Positions 1 through 8,433 of a stretch of DNA of 36,335 nucleotides are shown one piece after another (position 1 is the first letter of the stretch; every line of letters starts with the position of its first letter). A program made the position numbers and the translations under genes. The DNA comes from Oscillospiraceae bacterium. Its GTDB lineage: Bacteria > Bacillota > Clostridia > Oscillospirales > CAG-272. The notes below the pieces were generated by a model. That model ran no database searches, was not told the origin of the DNA, and was given only the letters and a program-made list of their open reading frames with translations. Location: assembly GCA_015065005.1 (NCBI GenBank), contig SVRE01000017.1, positions 1 through 36,335 on the forward strand, read 5' to 3'.

Positions 1-2
1 AA

Positions 3-257
3 TTAGAGTATAGTACAAGGTGCGATATAGTCATAAACACAGTACCCTATAACATATTTTCAAGTGGGCTGATATACAAAATACCGAAGGAAACATTTAT
101 AGTTGAGCTTGCCTCATCGCCGTACGGCTTTGAAAATATGGAGAGGGTAAGCATAGCCTCAGCCCTGCCCGGCAAAATCTTACCAATAAGCGCAGCACAG
201 GCTGTCTTTGATACAATAGAAAAAATACTTTCCGAAACGGGAAAGGACAGTATATGA
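3..257 (+). CDS. dpaA: Dipicolinate synthase subunit A, C-terminal part (cut by window edge)
   Basis: The first 257 bases are open in the frame that ends at the TGA at 255-257 and encode about 84 residues. The visible part has a Rossmann-type tail with NTVPYNIF near its start and SSPYGFENM in the middle, as in the NAD(P)-binding C-terminal domain of dipicolinate synthase subunit A (SpoVFA). With subunit B it makes dipicolinic acid from the lysine-pathway dihydrodipicolinate product in the mother cell during sporulation. The call rests mainly on the adjacency: the stop overlaps the dpaB start (ATGA at 254-257), as expected for translationally coupled subunits. The N-terminal half lies outside the window, so promoter and start are not visible. 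Confidence 0.85.
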   Translation, partial: LEYSTRCDIVINTVPYNIFSSGLIYKIPKETFIVELASSPYGFENMERVSIASALPGKILPISAAQAVFDTIEKILSETGKDSI

Positions 258-814
258 TAGGCTATGCGTTTTGCGGTTCATTTTGTACCCATAGGAAAAG
301 CATAGAGGAGCTAAAAAAGCTAAAATCACAGGGCTATGATATTTTGCCCATAATGAGTGATAATGTATATAACACAAGCACACGCTTTGGCACATCAAGT
401 GACTTAATTAAAAACGTAGAGGAAATAACGGGTAATAAGGTTATACACACAATAGTAGATGCGGAGCCGTTGGGACCAAAAATTTCTCTTGATGCCCTGA
501 TAATCTCCCCCTGCACAGGCAATACTCTTGCAAAAATGGCAAGGGGAATAACCGATACCGCCGTTACAATGGCAGCAAAGGCACATCTTCGCTCAGACAG
601 ACCCTTGGTTTTGGCACTTTGCTCAAATGATGCGTTGTCGGCTAACCTACAAAACATAAGTATTCTTTTAGAAAGGAAGAATGTTTTCTTTGTCCCTATG
701 AGGCAGGATGACCCAAGTGGAAAGCCACATTCCTTAGTATGTGAATTTTCCCTGCTGGACAGTACATTCAAGGGCGCCCTTGAAAGAAAACAGATACAAC
801 CGCTATTTATATAA
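254..814 (+). CDS. dpaB: Dipicolinate synthase subunit B
   Basis: This 186-residue protein matches the flavoprotein-type fold of SpoVFB in length and motifs: GYAFCGSFCTHRKS at the N-terminus, SPCTGNTLAKMARGITDTAVTMA in the middle (residues about 83-105) and ALCSNDALSANLQNI after it. It pairs with DpaA to make dipicolinic acid, the calcium-chelating spore-core solute that confers heat resistance. The ATG overlaps the dpaA stop, so the two are probably translationally coupled and driven by a mother-cell sporulation promoter upstream of the window. The next gene, a cardiolipin synthase, starts 9 bp downstream with its own RBS, so the operon continues. Family knowledge and context agree well; I see nothing broken in it. 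Confidence 0.95.
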   Translation: MIGYAFCGSFCTHRKSIEELKKLKSQGYDILPIMSDNVYNTSTRFGTSSDLIKNVEEITGNKVIHTIVDAEPLGPKISLDALIISPCTGNTLAKMARGITDTAVTMAAKAHLRSDRPLVLALCSNDALSANLQNISILLERKNVFFVPMRQDDPSGKPHSLVCEFSLLDSTFKGALERKQIQPLFI

Positions 815-823
815 GGAGATAAA

Positions 824-2326
824 ATGAAAGGAATTTTAAAGCTTTTTACAAGTAGAATGATATTAACTGCCATAAACATATTGGCGCAGTTTGCAATAAT
901 ATTCGTGTTAGTTGCATATTTTGACGGTGTTTTTGTTTACTATTACTCAATCTCTTTGATTCTATCAATGCTATGCTGTGTTTACGTAATAAACAAAAAT
1001 ATGAACTCAGCCTATAAAATCGCCTGGATTTTACTTTTGCTGCTTTTACCAATGTTTGGCTTAACACTTTATATAATGCTTGAGGGTAGCTGGTACACAA
1101 AGCAAACCAAAAGGAAAATGCTAAGCATCACACATAGAATAAAGGACATCTTAGGTAAAGGAGAAAAGATAAGCTTTAAGGACTCCTATGCGCAAAAGCA
1201 ATCAAGGTATATAGAGGACTTTGCATATTCATCCCCTGTAAAAAACACAAGGGCAAAATACTTTTCCTGCGGTGAAGGCTATTTTGCTTCCCTGTTAAAT
1301 GATTTAAAAACCGCCCAAAAATCCATATACGTTGAGTACTTTATAATTAAGGAAAGCCATATGTGGGATGAAATAAAAGCAATCCTTAAGGAAAAGGCAA
1401 AAAACGGAGTTGACGTAAGGGTAATTTATGATGATTTTGGCAGTATAGACAGAATAAGCAAAAAGGAAATAAAAGCCCTTATTTCCTCGGGAATAAGGGT
1501 AAAGGCCTTCAACCCCTTTGTCCCCGCAATCAGCCTGCTTTTAAACTACCGTGACCACAGGAAAATATGCACCATAGACACAAAAATAGCATATAGCGGC
1601 GGTGTTAATTTAGCGGATGAGTATATAAATCGCGAAATAAGATTTGGGCACTGGAAGGACTCCGGCATTGCCCTGTACGGAGAGGGCGCATATAGCTTTG
1701 AGGTCTTTTTCCTAACCCTTTGGGAATATATTACCAAGGAAAAGCAAAGCCTTGTAAAGCCTGAATATGAAGAAATAGACGAAGGTGTTTTTCAACCATA
1801 TACCGATAGCCCCATTGATGAAGAAAATGTGGGGGCAAGCGTGTATATGAACATAATATCGCAGGCGCAAAAATACGTCTATATCAGCACCCCCTATTTC
1901 GTAGTTGATGATGAAATGCTAAAGGTGATTACCAATGCAGCCAAAAGCGGTGTGGATGTAAGAATAGTAGTGCCACATATTCCCGACAAAAAGATAGTAA
2001 ATCAAGCCACAAAATCATACTATACCCGCCTAATTAAGGCAGGTGTTAAGGTCTATGAATATAAGCACGGCTTTAATCACTCAAAAATAGTAGTATCTGA
2101 CGGCAAAATTGCCAATGTAGGTAGCGTTAATTTTGACTTCAGGAGCTTTTACTTAAGCTTTGAGTGTGGTGTTTGGATGTATAACACACCCGTAGTTTTG
2201 GACGTCTTGGCAGATTATAATAACCTCTTAAGCCAAAGCATAAAAATATCACTTGAGGATTGTAAAGCATCCCCATTTGTCCGCGCCTTCCGCGCCGTTA
2301 TCGCCGCCTTCTCCCCACTGTTTTGA
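824..2326 (+). CDS. cls: Cardiolipin synthase (phospholipase D family)
   Basis: The 500-residue protein has two N-terminal membrane segments (about residues 12-33 and 38-56, with a third hydrophobic stretch at 66-86), then two PLD catalytic domains. The HKD motifs are complete: H245-K247-D252 (HRKICTID) and H419-K421-D426 (HSKIVVSD), each followed by the usual GG/GS-N segment. Length and order fit bacterial ClsA-type enzymes, which condense two phosphatidylglycerols to cardiolipin and glycerol at the membrane. AAGGAGATAAA precedes the ATG. It begins 9 bp after dpaB with no terminator between, so it is probably co-transcribed with the dipicolinate synthase genes, suggesting expression during sporulation; that link is inference. 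A strong terminator follows directly. Confidence 0.92.
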   Translation: MKGILKLFTSRMILTAINILAQFAIIFVLVAYFDGVFVYYYSISLILSMLCCVYVINKNMNSAYKIAWILLLLLLPMFGLTLYIMLEGSWYTKQTKRKMLSITHRIKDILGKGEKISFKDSYAQKQSRYIEDFAYSSPVKNTRAKYFSCGEGYFASLLNDLKTAQKSIYVEYFIIKESHMWDEIKAILKEKAKNGVDVRVIYDDFGSIDRISKKEIKALISSGIRVKAFNPFVPAISLLLNYRDHRKICTIDTKIAYSGGVNLADEYINREIRFGHWKDSGIALYGEGAYSFEVFFLTLWEYITKEKQSLVKPEYEEIDEGVFQPYTDSPIDEENVGASVYMNIISQAQKYVYISTPYFVVDDEMLKVITNAAKSGVDVRIVVPHIPDKKIVNQATKSYYTRLIKAGVKVYEYKHGFNHSKIVVSDGKIANVGSVNFDFRSFYLSFECGVWMYNTPVVLDVLADYNNLLSQSIKISLEDCKASPFVRAFRAVIAAFSPLF

Positions 2327-2330
2327 TACA

Positions 2331-2360
2331 AAAAGACCTAAGTTTTCCCTTAGGTCTTTT
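2331..2360 (+). terminator. Terminator of the dpaA-dpaB-cls operon
   Basis: A perfect 12-bp stem (2331-2342 with 2349-2360, AAAAGACCTAAG/CTTAGGTCTTTT) with a 6-base loop starts 4 bases after the cls stop codon; the 3' arm supplies the U-run. The A-rich left arm means it could also work on the other strand. Confidence 0.85.
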
Positions 2361-2369
2361 AAAATATAG

Positions 2370-2398
2370 TTGACAAAATGGAATATATATGTTACACT
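2370..2398 (+). promoter_or_regulatory. Sigma-A promoter of the mini-XRE operon
   Basis: TTGACA at 2370-2375, a 17-bp spacer, and TACACT at 2393-2398 lie just after the cls terminator and before the RBS GGAGGA at 2405-2410. The predicted transcript has a very short leader. Confidence 0.75.
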
Positions 2399-2417
2399 AT
2401 TGGCGGAGGATAGAGAA

Positions 2418-2624
2418 ATGAAAAACATAAAACTAATTGTAGCACGCACAGAAAAGCAAATGAGTCAAACAGAATTGGCGGAGGCAATAGGCATTACAAG
2501 ACAAACTGTTTCGCTGATAGAAAAAGGGGAATATAATCCTACCTTGAAGCTATGTAAGGCAATTTGTAGGACACTTGGTAAAACCTTAAACGATATTTTT
2601 TGGGAGGAAGAAAATGAAAAATAA
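2418..2624 (+). CDS. Miniature XRE-family transcriptional regulator (YozG-like)
   Basis: A 68-residue protein that is almost only a helix-turn-helix XRE domain: TEKQMSQTELAEAIGITRQT carries the two HTH helices, followed by SLIEKGEYNPTLKL. It resembles the YozG group of single-domain regulators. I chose the ATG at 2418 because GGAGGA lies 7 bases upstream; an in-frame ATG at 2379-2381 falls between the -35 and -10 elements of the promoter and cannot be on the transcript. The stop overlaps the next gene by 11 bp, which couples it to a small membrane protein. In the family such pairs are common and the regulator usually represses its own operon, but no operator was identified here. Confidence 0.9.
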   Translation: MKNIKLIVARTEKQMSQTELAEAIGITRQTVSLIEKGEYNPTLKLCKAICRTLGKTLNDIFWEEENEK

Positions 2625-3102
2625 TATTCAAGATGAAAGAGTGATAAATGAAAGCCTAAAGGCATATAAAATCAGCTTTTATGTGCTGACAATTGGCATA
2701 TTTTTTGACTTGATTATCAAATTTAACTTATACAGCTTTAGCCAAACAACAAGTGAAACTGCATTAGCATTTTTTATCGAAACCGCACTGCTTGTAACAG
2801 TATTTTATTTAAATATTTTTCTCCTTGCCAAAAAGGGAATAGCAATAGGGATAAACTCTGTATGCCTTGATAGCTTTCCAAGGAAAAGGTACGCATCAAT
2901 ATCCGTAATTATAAGCGGAATAATTGCCATAGGGCTTTGGACAATCCGTTTTAGCACAGGCTCTTGGGAGTACGGTCTTGGCAATGCAATCCTTTTTTGC
3001 ACATTAATTTACCTCTTTACCTTTGCGCTGTCATTTGCAGTACTTTTCACCAGCTTTTATTTTGCATTCAAGCTTGCAAAGAAAAGCCAGACAAATGAAT
3101 AA
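2614..3102 (+). CDS. Four-helix membrane protein partnered with an XRE regulator
   Basis: The 162-residue product has four predicted membrane helices (about residues 18-37, 46-70, 91-110 and 120-153) and short charged ends; no enzymatic motif is visible. GGGAGGAAG sits just before the ATG, inside the end of the regulator gene. The arrangement, a YozG-like regulator overlapping a DUF2975/DUF6773-type membrane protein, is frequent in Firmicutes, but I cannot assign the domain family confidently from sequence alone and the function is unknown. Expression should follow the regulator's promoter at 2370. A bidirectional terminator closes the operon. Confidence 0.8.
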   Translation: MKNNIQDERVINESLKAYKISFYVLTIGIFFDLIIKFNLYSFSQTTSETALAFFIETALLVTVFYLNIFLLAKKGIAIGINSVCLDSFPRKRYASISVIISGIIAIGLWTIRFSTGSWEYGLGNAILFCTLIYLFTFALSFAVLFTSFYFAFKLAKKSQTNE

Positions 3103-3105
3103 AAC

Positions 3106-3129
3106 AAGCGAGCGGAAATCCGCTCGCTT
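3106..3129. terminator. Bidirectional terminator between convergent genes
   Basis: An 11-bp perfect stem (3106-3116 AAGCGAGCGGA with 3119-3129) stands between the stop of the membrane protein (3102) and the stop of the minus-strand XRE-TPR gene (3133). The arms are A-rich outside on the left and T-rich on the right, so it can terminate both transcripts. Confidence 0.85.
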
Positions 3130-3132
3130 TTG

Positions 3133-4230
3133 TTAAATATTCAAGAGTTCTTTAAAATCAGCATCTTCTCTTATAAAATCGTAGCATTTATCTTTTATTT
3201 CGTTTTTGTATATATCGATTGAGGTTTCGGTATAGTTTTTTGTTGAAGTTGATTTGTCCGAAAAAGCCTTGTTGACAAAAATACTTGTATAATATTGCAC
3301 TCCCAAAGGCTGGTTGAATTCCTGTAAAGCATATTTTTTTGCAAGAAGTAAATTTTCCATGACCTTGTCTTTGTTTTTCAATTCCGCGTAATCACTTGCT
3401 AATTCGCGGTGTAGCCGTGCTAAGCGGCAAGAGTAAAATAAGAAATTACCGTCATAGATTAAGGTGTTCCAAAGCTTAACCATTGTTTCGTTAGCAAAAA
3501 TTCTTTCTTGTACGTTTTCGTAAACAGAACAATGAATGTTATGGTGAATACTGTCCATGAACAACAGGTTATTAAAATGCTTTTGAGAAACGGATTTATG
3601 CTCATTTTCCTTGGTAAACCAAGCGTGTTCAAATAGTTTTTCGCGACTAACGTAAAACGAGCAAGCCATATTAGCATATTTTACCGCCTCCTCCTCGTTT
3701 GCACTTGGTAGCTCATCATTAGAGTAGGTTAAAACCAACAGTTGCAAAACCCTATTTCTTATAGCGTTATCAGTACTTTCGTTAAGAAGAGATTTACATA
3801 TTTCGATAGTTTCATTTGCATGACTACATCTTTCTTCTTTTGAAAAAACAGAAGGACTGTTTAAAGTACCGTGTAAGGCGTAAGCAAGCTGTTCCTTGCA
3901 GGTATGATTTCGCGGAAATTTCTTTGATGCTTCACGCCAAAGAATTAGATTGTCCTTAACCAAACCTTTGTTTTTTAGAGCACGGCTTTTTTCTGTATAT
4001 TCCTTGATTTCTGACTCTTGAATATCAATTTTATAATTAAATAGCTCGTCAATAGAAACTCCAAAAGCATTGGCAAGAGGTACGATATGGGCAATGTCCG
4101 GGTATCCAACCTCGCGTTCCCATTTTGAAATTGCTTGCGGAGTTACACAAACAAGCTCAGCAAGCTCCTCCTGTGTAATTCCCTTTTGTATGCGTAATTC
4201 TTTAATAGTCTGTCCTATTGATTTTTTCAT
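3133..4230 (-). CDS. XRE-family regulator with long helical (TPR-like) C-terminus
   Basis: Translation from the ATG at 4228-4230 gives 365 residues. Residues about 4-63 are a clear XRE HTH domain (IGQTIKELRIQKGITQEELA, then VTPQAISKWEREVGYPDI). The remaining ~300 residues are rich in helix-forming residues with repeated ALA-like and LLLAKKYALQEF-like segments, as in tetratricopeptide regulators of Firmicutes that bind a peptide or partner protein. I prefer this start over one 16 codons upstream because AGGAG (minus strand, 4236-4240) is correctly spaced before it and the HTH begins directly afterwards. Its own promoter region contains a palindrome (4279-4288) that may be an autoregulatory operator. 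No target gene can be deduced; trmL lies upstream on the same strand but beyond a terminator. Confidence 0.85.
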   Translation of the reverse strand: MKKSIGQTIKELRIQKGITQEELAELVCVTPQAISKWEREVGYPDIAHIVPLANAFGVSIDELFNYKIDIQESEIKEYTEKSRALKNKGLVKDNLILWREASKKFPRNHTCKEQLAYALHGTLNSPSVFSKEERCSHANETIEICKSLLNESTDNAIRNRVLQLLVLTYSNDELPSANEEEAVKYANMACSFYVSREKLFEHAWFTKENEHKSVSQKHFNNLLFMDSIHHNIHCSVYENVQERIFANETMVKLWNTLIYDGNFLFYSCRLARLHRELASDYAELKNKDKVMENLLLAKKYALQEFNQPLGVQYYTSIFVNKAFSDKSTSTKNYTETSIDIYKNEIKDKCYDFIREDADFKELLNI

Positions 4231-4282
4231 ATTTGCTCCTTTGGAAATAATGTCGGTACCGTAATTAAATTTTAACATTACA

Positions 4283-4312
4283 ATTGTATTATGTACAGAA
4301 ACTAAAAAGCAA
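4283..4312 (-). promoter_or_regulatory. Candidate promoter of the XRE-TPR gene with overlapping palindrome
   Basis: On the minus strand TTGCTT (4307-4312), an 18-bp spacer and TACAAT (4283-4288) resemble a sigma-A promoter. The -10 is covered by the perfect 10-bp palindrome TACAATTGTA (4279-4288), flanked by ACAT/ATGT arms, a plausible autoregulatory site for the XRE protein. Confidence 0.5.
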
Positions 4313-4355
4313 TTTCAACTAAACGGAACGTTTAATCAACTCTTTTGCAAAATTA

Positions 4356-4380
4356 AATCGAGTGGAAAATCCACTCGATT
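4356..4380 (-). terminator. Terminator of trmL
   Basis: An 11-bp perfect stem (AATCGAGTGGA at 4356-4366 with 4370-4380) ends 6 bases before the trmL stop codon and, read on the minus strand, is followed by a T-rich stretch. Confidence 0.75.
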
Positions 4381-4386
4381 GATAAT

Positions 4387-4866
4387 TTAAAATCTTCCGC
4401 CTACATCACATAAGCCATCAAAATTCCTTTGCCGTAGGTATTCATAAGCGGCAATAGCGGCAGAATTAGATTGATTTAAGGAGCGCAAGCCCTCCTTCAT
4501 AGGTATCCTTACGCACCTATCCTTGAATTTTTCAAGCAAGTCCTCGGGTAGTCCGCAGCTTTCACGTCCGAAGAAAAAGAAGGGATTGTCCCCATATTCA
4601 ACATCTGTGTGCCTGTGGGACGCCTTTTTTGTAAAGAGATAAAACTCACACTCTGGGTTTTTCTCAAAAAACTCATCAATGTTTTCATAATAGTGTATTT
4701 CCAAATGGAACCAGTAGTCCATTCCCGCCCGCTTCAGCTTTGCATTGTCAATTTCAAAGCCAAAGGGCTTTATCATATGTAAAACAGCGCCAGTTGCCGC
4801 GCAGGTCCTTGCTATGTTTCCTGTGTTTTGCGGTATTTCAGGCTCTAATAAAACTAAATTCAGCAT
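4387..4866 (-). CDS. trmL: tRNA (cytidine/uridine(34)-2'-O)-methyltransferase TrmL
   Basis: The 159-residue protein has the length and all three SPOUT-class motifs of TrmL: NTGNIARTCAATGA at residues 14-27, FFFGRESCGLP at 97-107 and SLNQSNSAAIAAYEYLRQ at 129-146, which form the trefoil knot and the S-adenosylmethionine site. TrmL methylates the ribose 2'-OH of the wobble base in tRNA-Leu isoacceptors. The motif 3 glutamine in LNQSN replaces the more usual leucine but the knot core is intact. A promoter (TTGATT/TATAAT on the minus strand) lies in the gap shared with secA, and AAGGAA precedes the ATG. It is a monocistronic housekeeping gene here. Confidence 0.93.
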   Translation of the reverse strand: MLNLVLLEPEIPQNTGNIARTCAATGAVLHMIKPFGFEIDNAKLKRAGMDYWFHLEIHYYENIDEFFEKNPECEFYLFTKKASHRHTDVEYGDNPFFFFGRESCGLPEDLLEKFKDRCVRIPMKEGLRSLNQSNSAAIAAYEYLRQRNFDGLCDVGGRF

Positions 4867-4895
4867 ACTTTTCCTTCCGTTAGGTAATTACTTAC

Positions 4896-4924
4896 ATTAT
4901 AAGGCAAAACAAAACCAAAATCAA
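4896..4924 (-). promoter_or_regulatory. Sigma-A promoter of trmL
   Basis: Read on the minus strand: TTGATT (4919-4924), 17-bp spacer, TATAAT (4896-4901), with transcription expected to begin about 25 bases before the trmL start. Confidence 0.75.
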
Positions 4925-4963
4925 TAAAAAACTGAAAGTTAAAGAATTATTTTAAAATTATAG

Positions 4964-4992
4964 TGGAAATTCTAAAAGATTTGTAGTATAAT
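4964..4992 (+). promoter_or_regulatory. Sigma-A promoter of the secA operon
   Basis: A perfect -10 TATAAT (4987-4992) with a weak -35 TGGAAA (4964-4969) at 17-bp spacing. It overlaps the in-frame ATG at 4994, so translation must begin farther downstream. Confidence 0.65.
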
Positions 4993-5035
4993 TATGCTGT
5001 ATTACTATGGAAGGAAGCCATTTTGGCGAAAAGTA

Positions 5036-7789
5036 ATGGGACTTTTTACAAAAATTTTCGGCACATATAGTGACCGTCAAATCAAAAAAATCACTCCTAT
5101 TGTTGATGAAATAGAGGCTCTGGCTGATACATTTGCCGCTATGTCCGATAGCGAAATGAGGGCAAAGACTGATGAGTTTAAGGAAAGGCTGAAAAACGGG
5201 GAAACCTTGGACGGTATTTTGCCTGAGGCTTTTGCCCTTGTTCGTGAAGCTGCGGACAGGGTGCTTGGTAAGCGCCCATTCAGAGTACAGCTGATGTGCG
5301 GTATTCTTTTGCACCAGGGCAGAATTGCGGAAATGAAAACAGGTGAGGGTAAAACCCTCGTTGCAGTTATGCCATCTTATCTAAATGCATTGACAGGTGA
5401 GGGTGTGCACGTTGTTACAGTTAATGACTATCTTGCCCGCTTAGGCTGTGAGGAGATGGGCAGAGTCCACGAGTTCCTTGGACTTACAACAGGTCTTGTT
5501 GTGCACGGTCAAACAAGAGAAGAAAAAATCAAAGCGTATAGATGCGATATTACCTACGGTACAAATAACGAGTTTGGCTTTGACTACCTTCGTGACAATA
5601 TGGTTATATACAAGAAGGATATGGCGCAAAGAGGCCACGTTTTTGCAATCGTTGACGAGGTGGACTCAATTCTTATTGACGAGGCAAGAACTCCGCTTAT
5701 TATTTCAGGCGCAGGTCAAAAGTCTACCGACCTTTACGATAGAGCCGAAGCATTTGTGTCTAAGCTTAGAAAATTTGTAATCAAAGAGCTTGATTTAAAG
5801 GTTGAGCATGATGACATTCTTGCAGACTATATTGTTGATGAAAAGGCGAGAAGCGTAACACTGACAAAGTACGGTGTTGAAAAGGCAGAGCAGTTTTTTG
5901 AGATAGAGAACCTGTCATCTCCCGAAAACTCCGAGCTTTATCACCATATTCAACAAGCAATAAAGGCACACGGAATAATGCACCGTGATACCGATTACGT
6001 AATTCACGACGGACAGATTATTATTGTTGATACCTTTACAGGCCGTTTAATGCCGGGCAGAAGGTATTCTGATGGCTTGCACCAGGCAATTGAAGCCAAG
6101 GAAAAGGTAAAAATCCAAAGAGAAAATAGGACTATTGCTACAATTACATTCCAAAACTATTTCAGAATGTATAAAAAGCTTTCCGGTATGACAGGCACAG
6201 CCCTTTCCGAGGAAGCAGAATTCCGTGAAATTTATGATCTTGACGTTGTAGTTGTACCAACCAACAAGCCAATGATTAGAATAGACCATAATGACAGGGT
6301 TTATAGGAGCTGTGCAGGACGTGACAGAGCCGTAATCGAGCAAATTAAGGAATGTCACGCAAAGGGTCAGCCTGTCCTTGTCGGTACTGTTTCCATTGAA
6401 AAATCCGAGGCGCTTTCCAAAAAGCTTAAGGGCGCAGGCATCCCACATACAGTATTGAACGCAAAATATCACGAAAAGGAAGCTGACATTGTATCTCAAG
6501 CGGGTAAATTCGGCGCAGTTACCATTTCTACCAATATGGCAGGACGTGGTACTGACATTATGCTTGGCGGTAACGCGGAGCATCTTGCAAAAACCCAAAT
6601 GAGAAAGGACGAGTATGATGAGGAAACCATTGCTTTAGCAACAGGAAGCTCACAGTCCGTAAGTGAAGAGGTTTTCGAGGCTCGCCGTGTATTTAATGAG
6701 CTTTACAATAAATTTAAGATTGAAATCGAGCCTGAGGCTGAAAGAGTAAGAGAGGTTGGCGGCTTGTTTATTATCGGTACCGAGCGCCACGAGAGCAGAC
6801 GTATTGATAACCAGCTAAGAGGCCGTTCAGGACGTCAGGGTGACCCGGGTGAATCAAGATTCTTCATTTCTCTTGAGGATGACTTAATGCGTCTTTTCGG
6901 TGGTGACAGGGTTATTGGTATTGTTTCAAGATTAGGCCTTGATGAGGACACCGCAATTGACGTTGGTCTTTTGTCAAACCAAATAGAAAACGCGCAAAAG
7001 CGCTTAGAGGGCAGAAACTTTGCAAGGAGAAAGCACGTTCTTTCCTATGATGACGTTATGAACCAGCAAAGAAACATTATTTATTCTCAGCGTGCAGAGG
7101 TGCTTGACGGCAAGGATCTGAAGTCTAAAATCGAGAATATGATTAAGTCCTCAATCCGTGATTCAGTTGAGGCATACACAGGCTCAGACAGGGAAGGCTG
7201 GGAGCTTGGTGAGCTCAGGAGCAAGTATATGGGCTTGCTTTGCGACAAGGATGATTTTAATGATGAAAGCATAACCGCAAAGGACATTCTTGAGGAATTA
7301 ACAAACAGGGCTATGAAGCTTTGGGAGTCAAAGACCGAGCTGTTTGGAGAAGAGGGCGCACGTGAGCTTGAAAGAGTTGTATTGCTCCGCAATGTTGATG
7401 AAAAGTGGATGGACCACTTAGAGGCTATGGATGACCTTCGTAACAGTATTGGCTTGCAATCCTATGCGCAAAGAAATCCTGTTAACGAATATAAGCTTCT
7501 CGGTGCAGACCTGTTTGATGAAATGATCATTAATATCCGTGATGATACAGTTCGCGGAATTTTGATGGCTGTTCCAAGAGAAAAGGCAATTGAGCGTGTG
7601 CAGGTTGTCAAGCCTACAGAGGAAGGCTTTATGAATTTTGGCGAAAAGGCGTCAGGCAATAAGCCTGTTAAGCAGGTTCAACAGCCTGTAAGAAATGAGC
7701 AAAAGGTTGGCAGAAATGAACTTTGTCCCTGCGGTAGCGGTAAAAAGTACAAGAAATGCTGCGGTGCAAACCAGGGTGGGGAAGCGTAA
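5036..7789 (+). CDS. secA: Protein translocase ATPase SecA
   Basis: The motor of the Sec pathway: it binds preproteins and pushes them through SecYEG using ATP. From the ATG at 5036 the protein has 917 residues and starts [19 protein letters not shown], as SecA proteins normally do. Walker A GEGKT is at residues 103-107, the Walker [16 protein letters not shown] follows near 205, SGMTGTA near 380 and the [11 protein letters not shown] motif VI near 600. The C-terminal SEC-C zinc motif is intact (C897, C899, C908, C909). The alternative ATG at 4994 abuts the -10 element and is unlikely. The nearest purine-rich RBS (5009-5017) is 18 bases upstream, rather far. Two membrane protein genes follow with 1-base overlaps. 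Confidence 0.97.
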   Translation: MGLFTKIFGTYSDRQIKKITPIVDEIEALADTFAAMSDSEMRAKTDEFKERLKNGETLDGILPEAFALVREAADRVLGKRPFRVQLMCGILLHQGRIAEMKTGEGKTLVAVMPSYLNALTGEGVHVVTVNDYLARLGCEEMGRVHEFLGLTTGLVVHGQTREEKIKAYRCDITYGTNNEFGFDYLRDNMVIYKKDMAQRGHVFAIVDEVDSILIDEARTPLIISGAGQKSTDLYDRAEAFVSKLRKFVIKELDLKVEHDDILADYIVDEKARSVTLTKYGVEKAEQFFEIENLSSPENSELYHHIQQAIKAHGIMHRDTDYVIHDGQIIIVDTFTGRLMPGRRYSDGLHQAIEAKEKVKIQRENRTIATITFQNYFRMYKKLSGMTGTALSEEAEFREIYDLDVVVVPTNKPMIRIDHNDRVYRSCAGRDRAVIEQIKECHAKGQPVLVGTVSIEKSEALSKKLKGAGIPHTVLNAKYHEKEADIVSQAGKFGAVTISTNMAGRGTDIMLGGNAEHLAKTQMRKDEYDEETIALATGSSQSVSEEVFEARRVFNELYNKFKIEIEPEAERVREVGGLFIIGTERHESRRIDNQLRGRSGRQGDPGESRFFISLEDDLMRLFGGDRVIGIVSRLGLDEDTAIDVGLLSNQIENAQKRLEGRNFARRKHVLSYDDVMNQQRNIIYSQRAEVLDGKDLKSKIENMIKSSIRDSVEAYTGSDREGWELGELRSKYMGLLCDKDDFNDESITAKDILEELTNRAMKLWESKTELFGEEGARELERVVLLRNVDEKWMDHLEAMDDLRNSIGLQSYAQRNPVNEYKLLGADLFDEMIINIRDDTVRGILMAVPREKAIERVQVVKPTEEGFMNFGEKASGNKPVKQVQQPVRNEQKVGRNELCPCGSGKKYKKCCGANQGGEA

Positions 7790-8433
7790 TGGGCTTTGGC
7801 ATACTGTTTTTTGCTTGCTTTTTAACTTATTTCGGTGCTTTGACACCCCTCGGTGCTTATACCTACGTGTTAGGCTCTGCATTAATGCTTTTTGCTTTAT
7901 ACAAGCTATCAGGGCAGAATAAGTTTTTTCTATCTTCAGCCATAGGCTCTGTCATACTGCTTGTCGATAGCTTGATAGTTGTTGTATTAAGCGTCTTTGG
8001 CATTGTCGGCAACACATTATATTTGGTTGTTTTCAACGTACAGACCTTTCTTTCCCCTGTTTTGCTTATAGTGGTGTTAATCTCAATATATTTGCTTGCA
8101 AAAGAGGTTGAATTAAGAAAAATACAGGGCTGGTGCATAATTGACTTTGTATTTGTCTTGTTATATCTGATTTGTGACATTGTTTCTATGCTTATAAGCA
8201 ATGAACAGGCATTTGCAAGATTAGGTCTTGTCAGCATCGTTTCACAAATTTTATACTCTGCGCTCTTGCTTGTGATTGTATTTAACTGCTATGCGCGCAT
8301 TTGCTACGAGGATGATAAGGATATGGAAAAGAAATCAACGGGAATGCCCGTGTTTGATTTTCTGAACAAGGCTTTTGATAAGGCATCAAACAAAAATAAG
8401 AAAAATGAACCGAGAGACAAGGGGGATAAATAA
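7789..8433 (+). CDS. Uncharacterised six-helix membrane protein coupled to secA
   Basis: The 214-residue protein has about six membrane helices (near residues 2-20, 22-41, 47-72, 75-103, 112-133 and 143-168) and a soluble, lysine-rich C-terminal tail of ~45 residues (ending KNKKNEPRDKGDK). I do not recognise a family. The ATG at 7789 shares its A with the secA TAA stop, and GGTGGGGAAG just upstream inside secA is a good RBS, so it is almost certainly translationally coupled to SecA. Its own TAA overlaps the next ATG the same way. The positive tail suggests a cytoplasmic C-terminus by the positive-inside rule. A role in membrane insertion or envelope is possible from context only. Confidence 0.85.
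   Translation: MGFGILFFACFLTYFGALTPLGAYTYVLGSALMLFALYKLSGQNKFFLSSAIGSVILLVDSLIVVVLSVFGIVGNTLYLVVFNVQTFLSPVLLIVVLISIYLLAKEVELRKIQGWCIIDFVFVLLYLICDIVSMLISNEQAFARLGLVSIVSQILYSALLLVIVFNCYARICYEDDKDMEKKSTGMPVFDFLNKAFDKASNKNKKNEPRDKGDK

Noticed and set aside
334..879. A long open frame on the minus strand opposite dpaB
   Set aside because: It overlaps dpaB almost fully, has no family resemblance and no convincing RBS; dpaB on the plus strand has strong motifs.
4994..5035. Upstream in-frame ATG of secA
   Set aside because: It lies immediately after the -10 TATAAT, upstream of the expected transcript start, and adds residues absent from SecA proteins.
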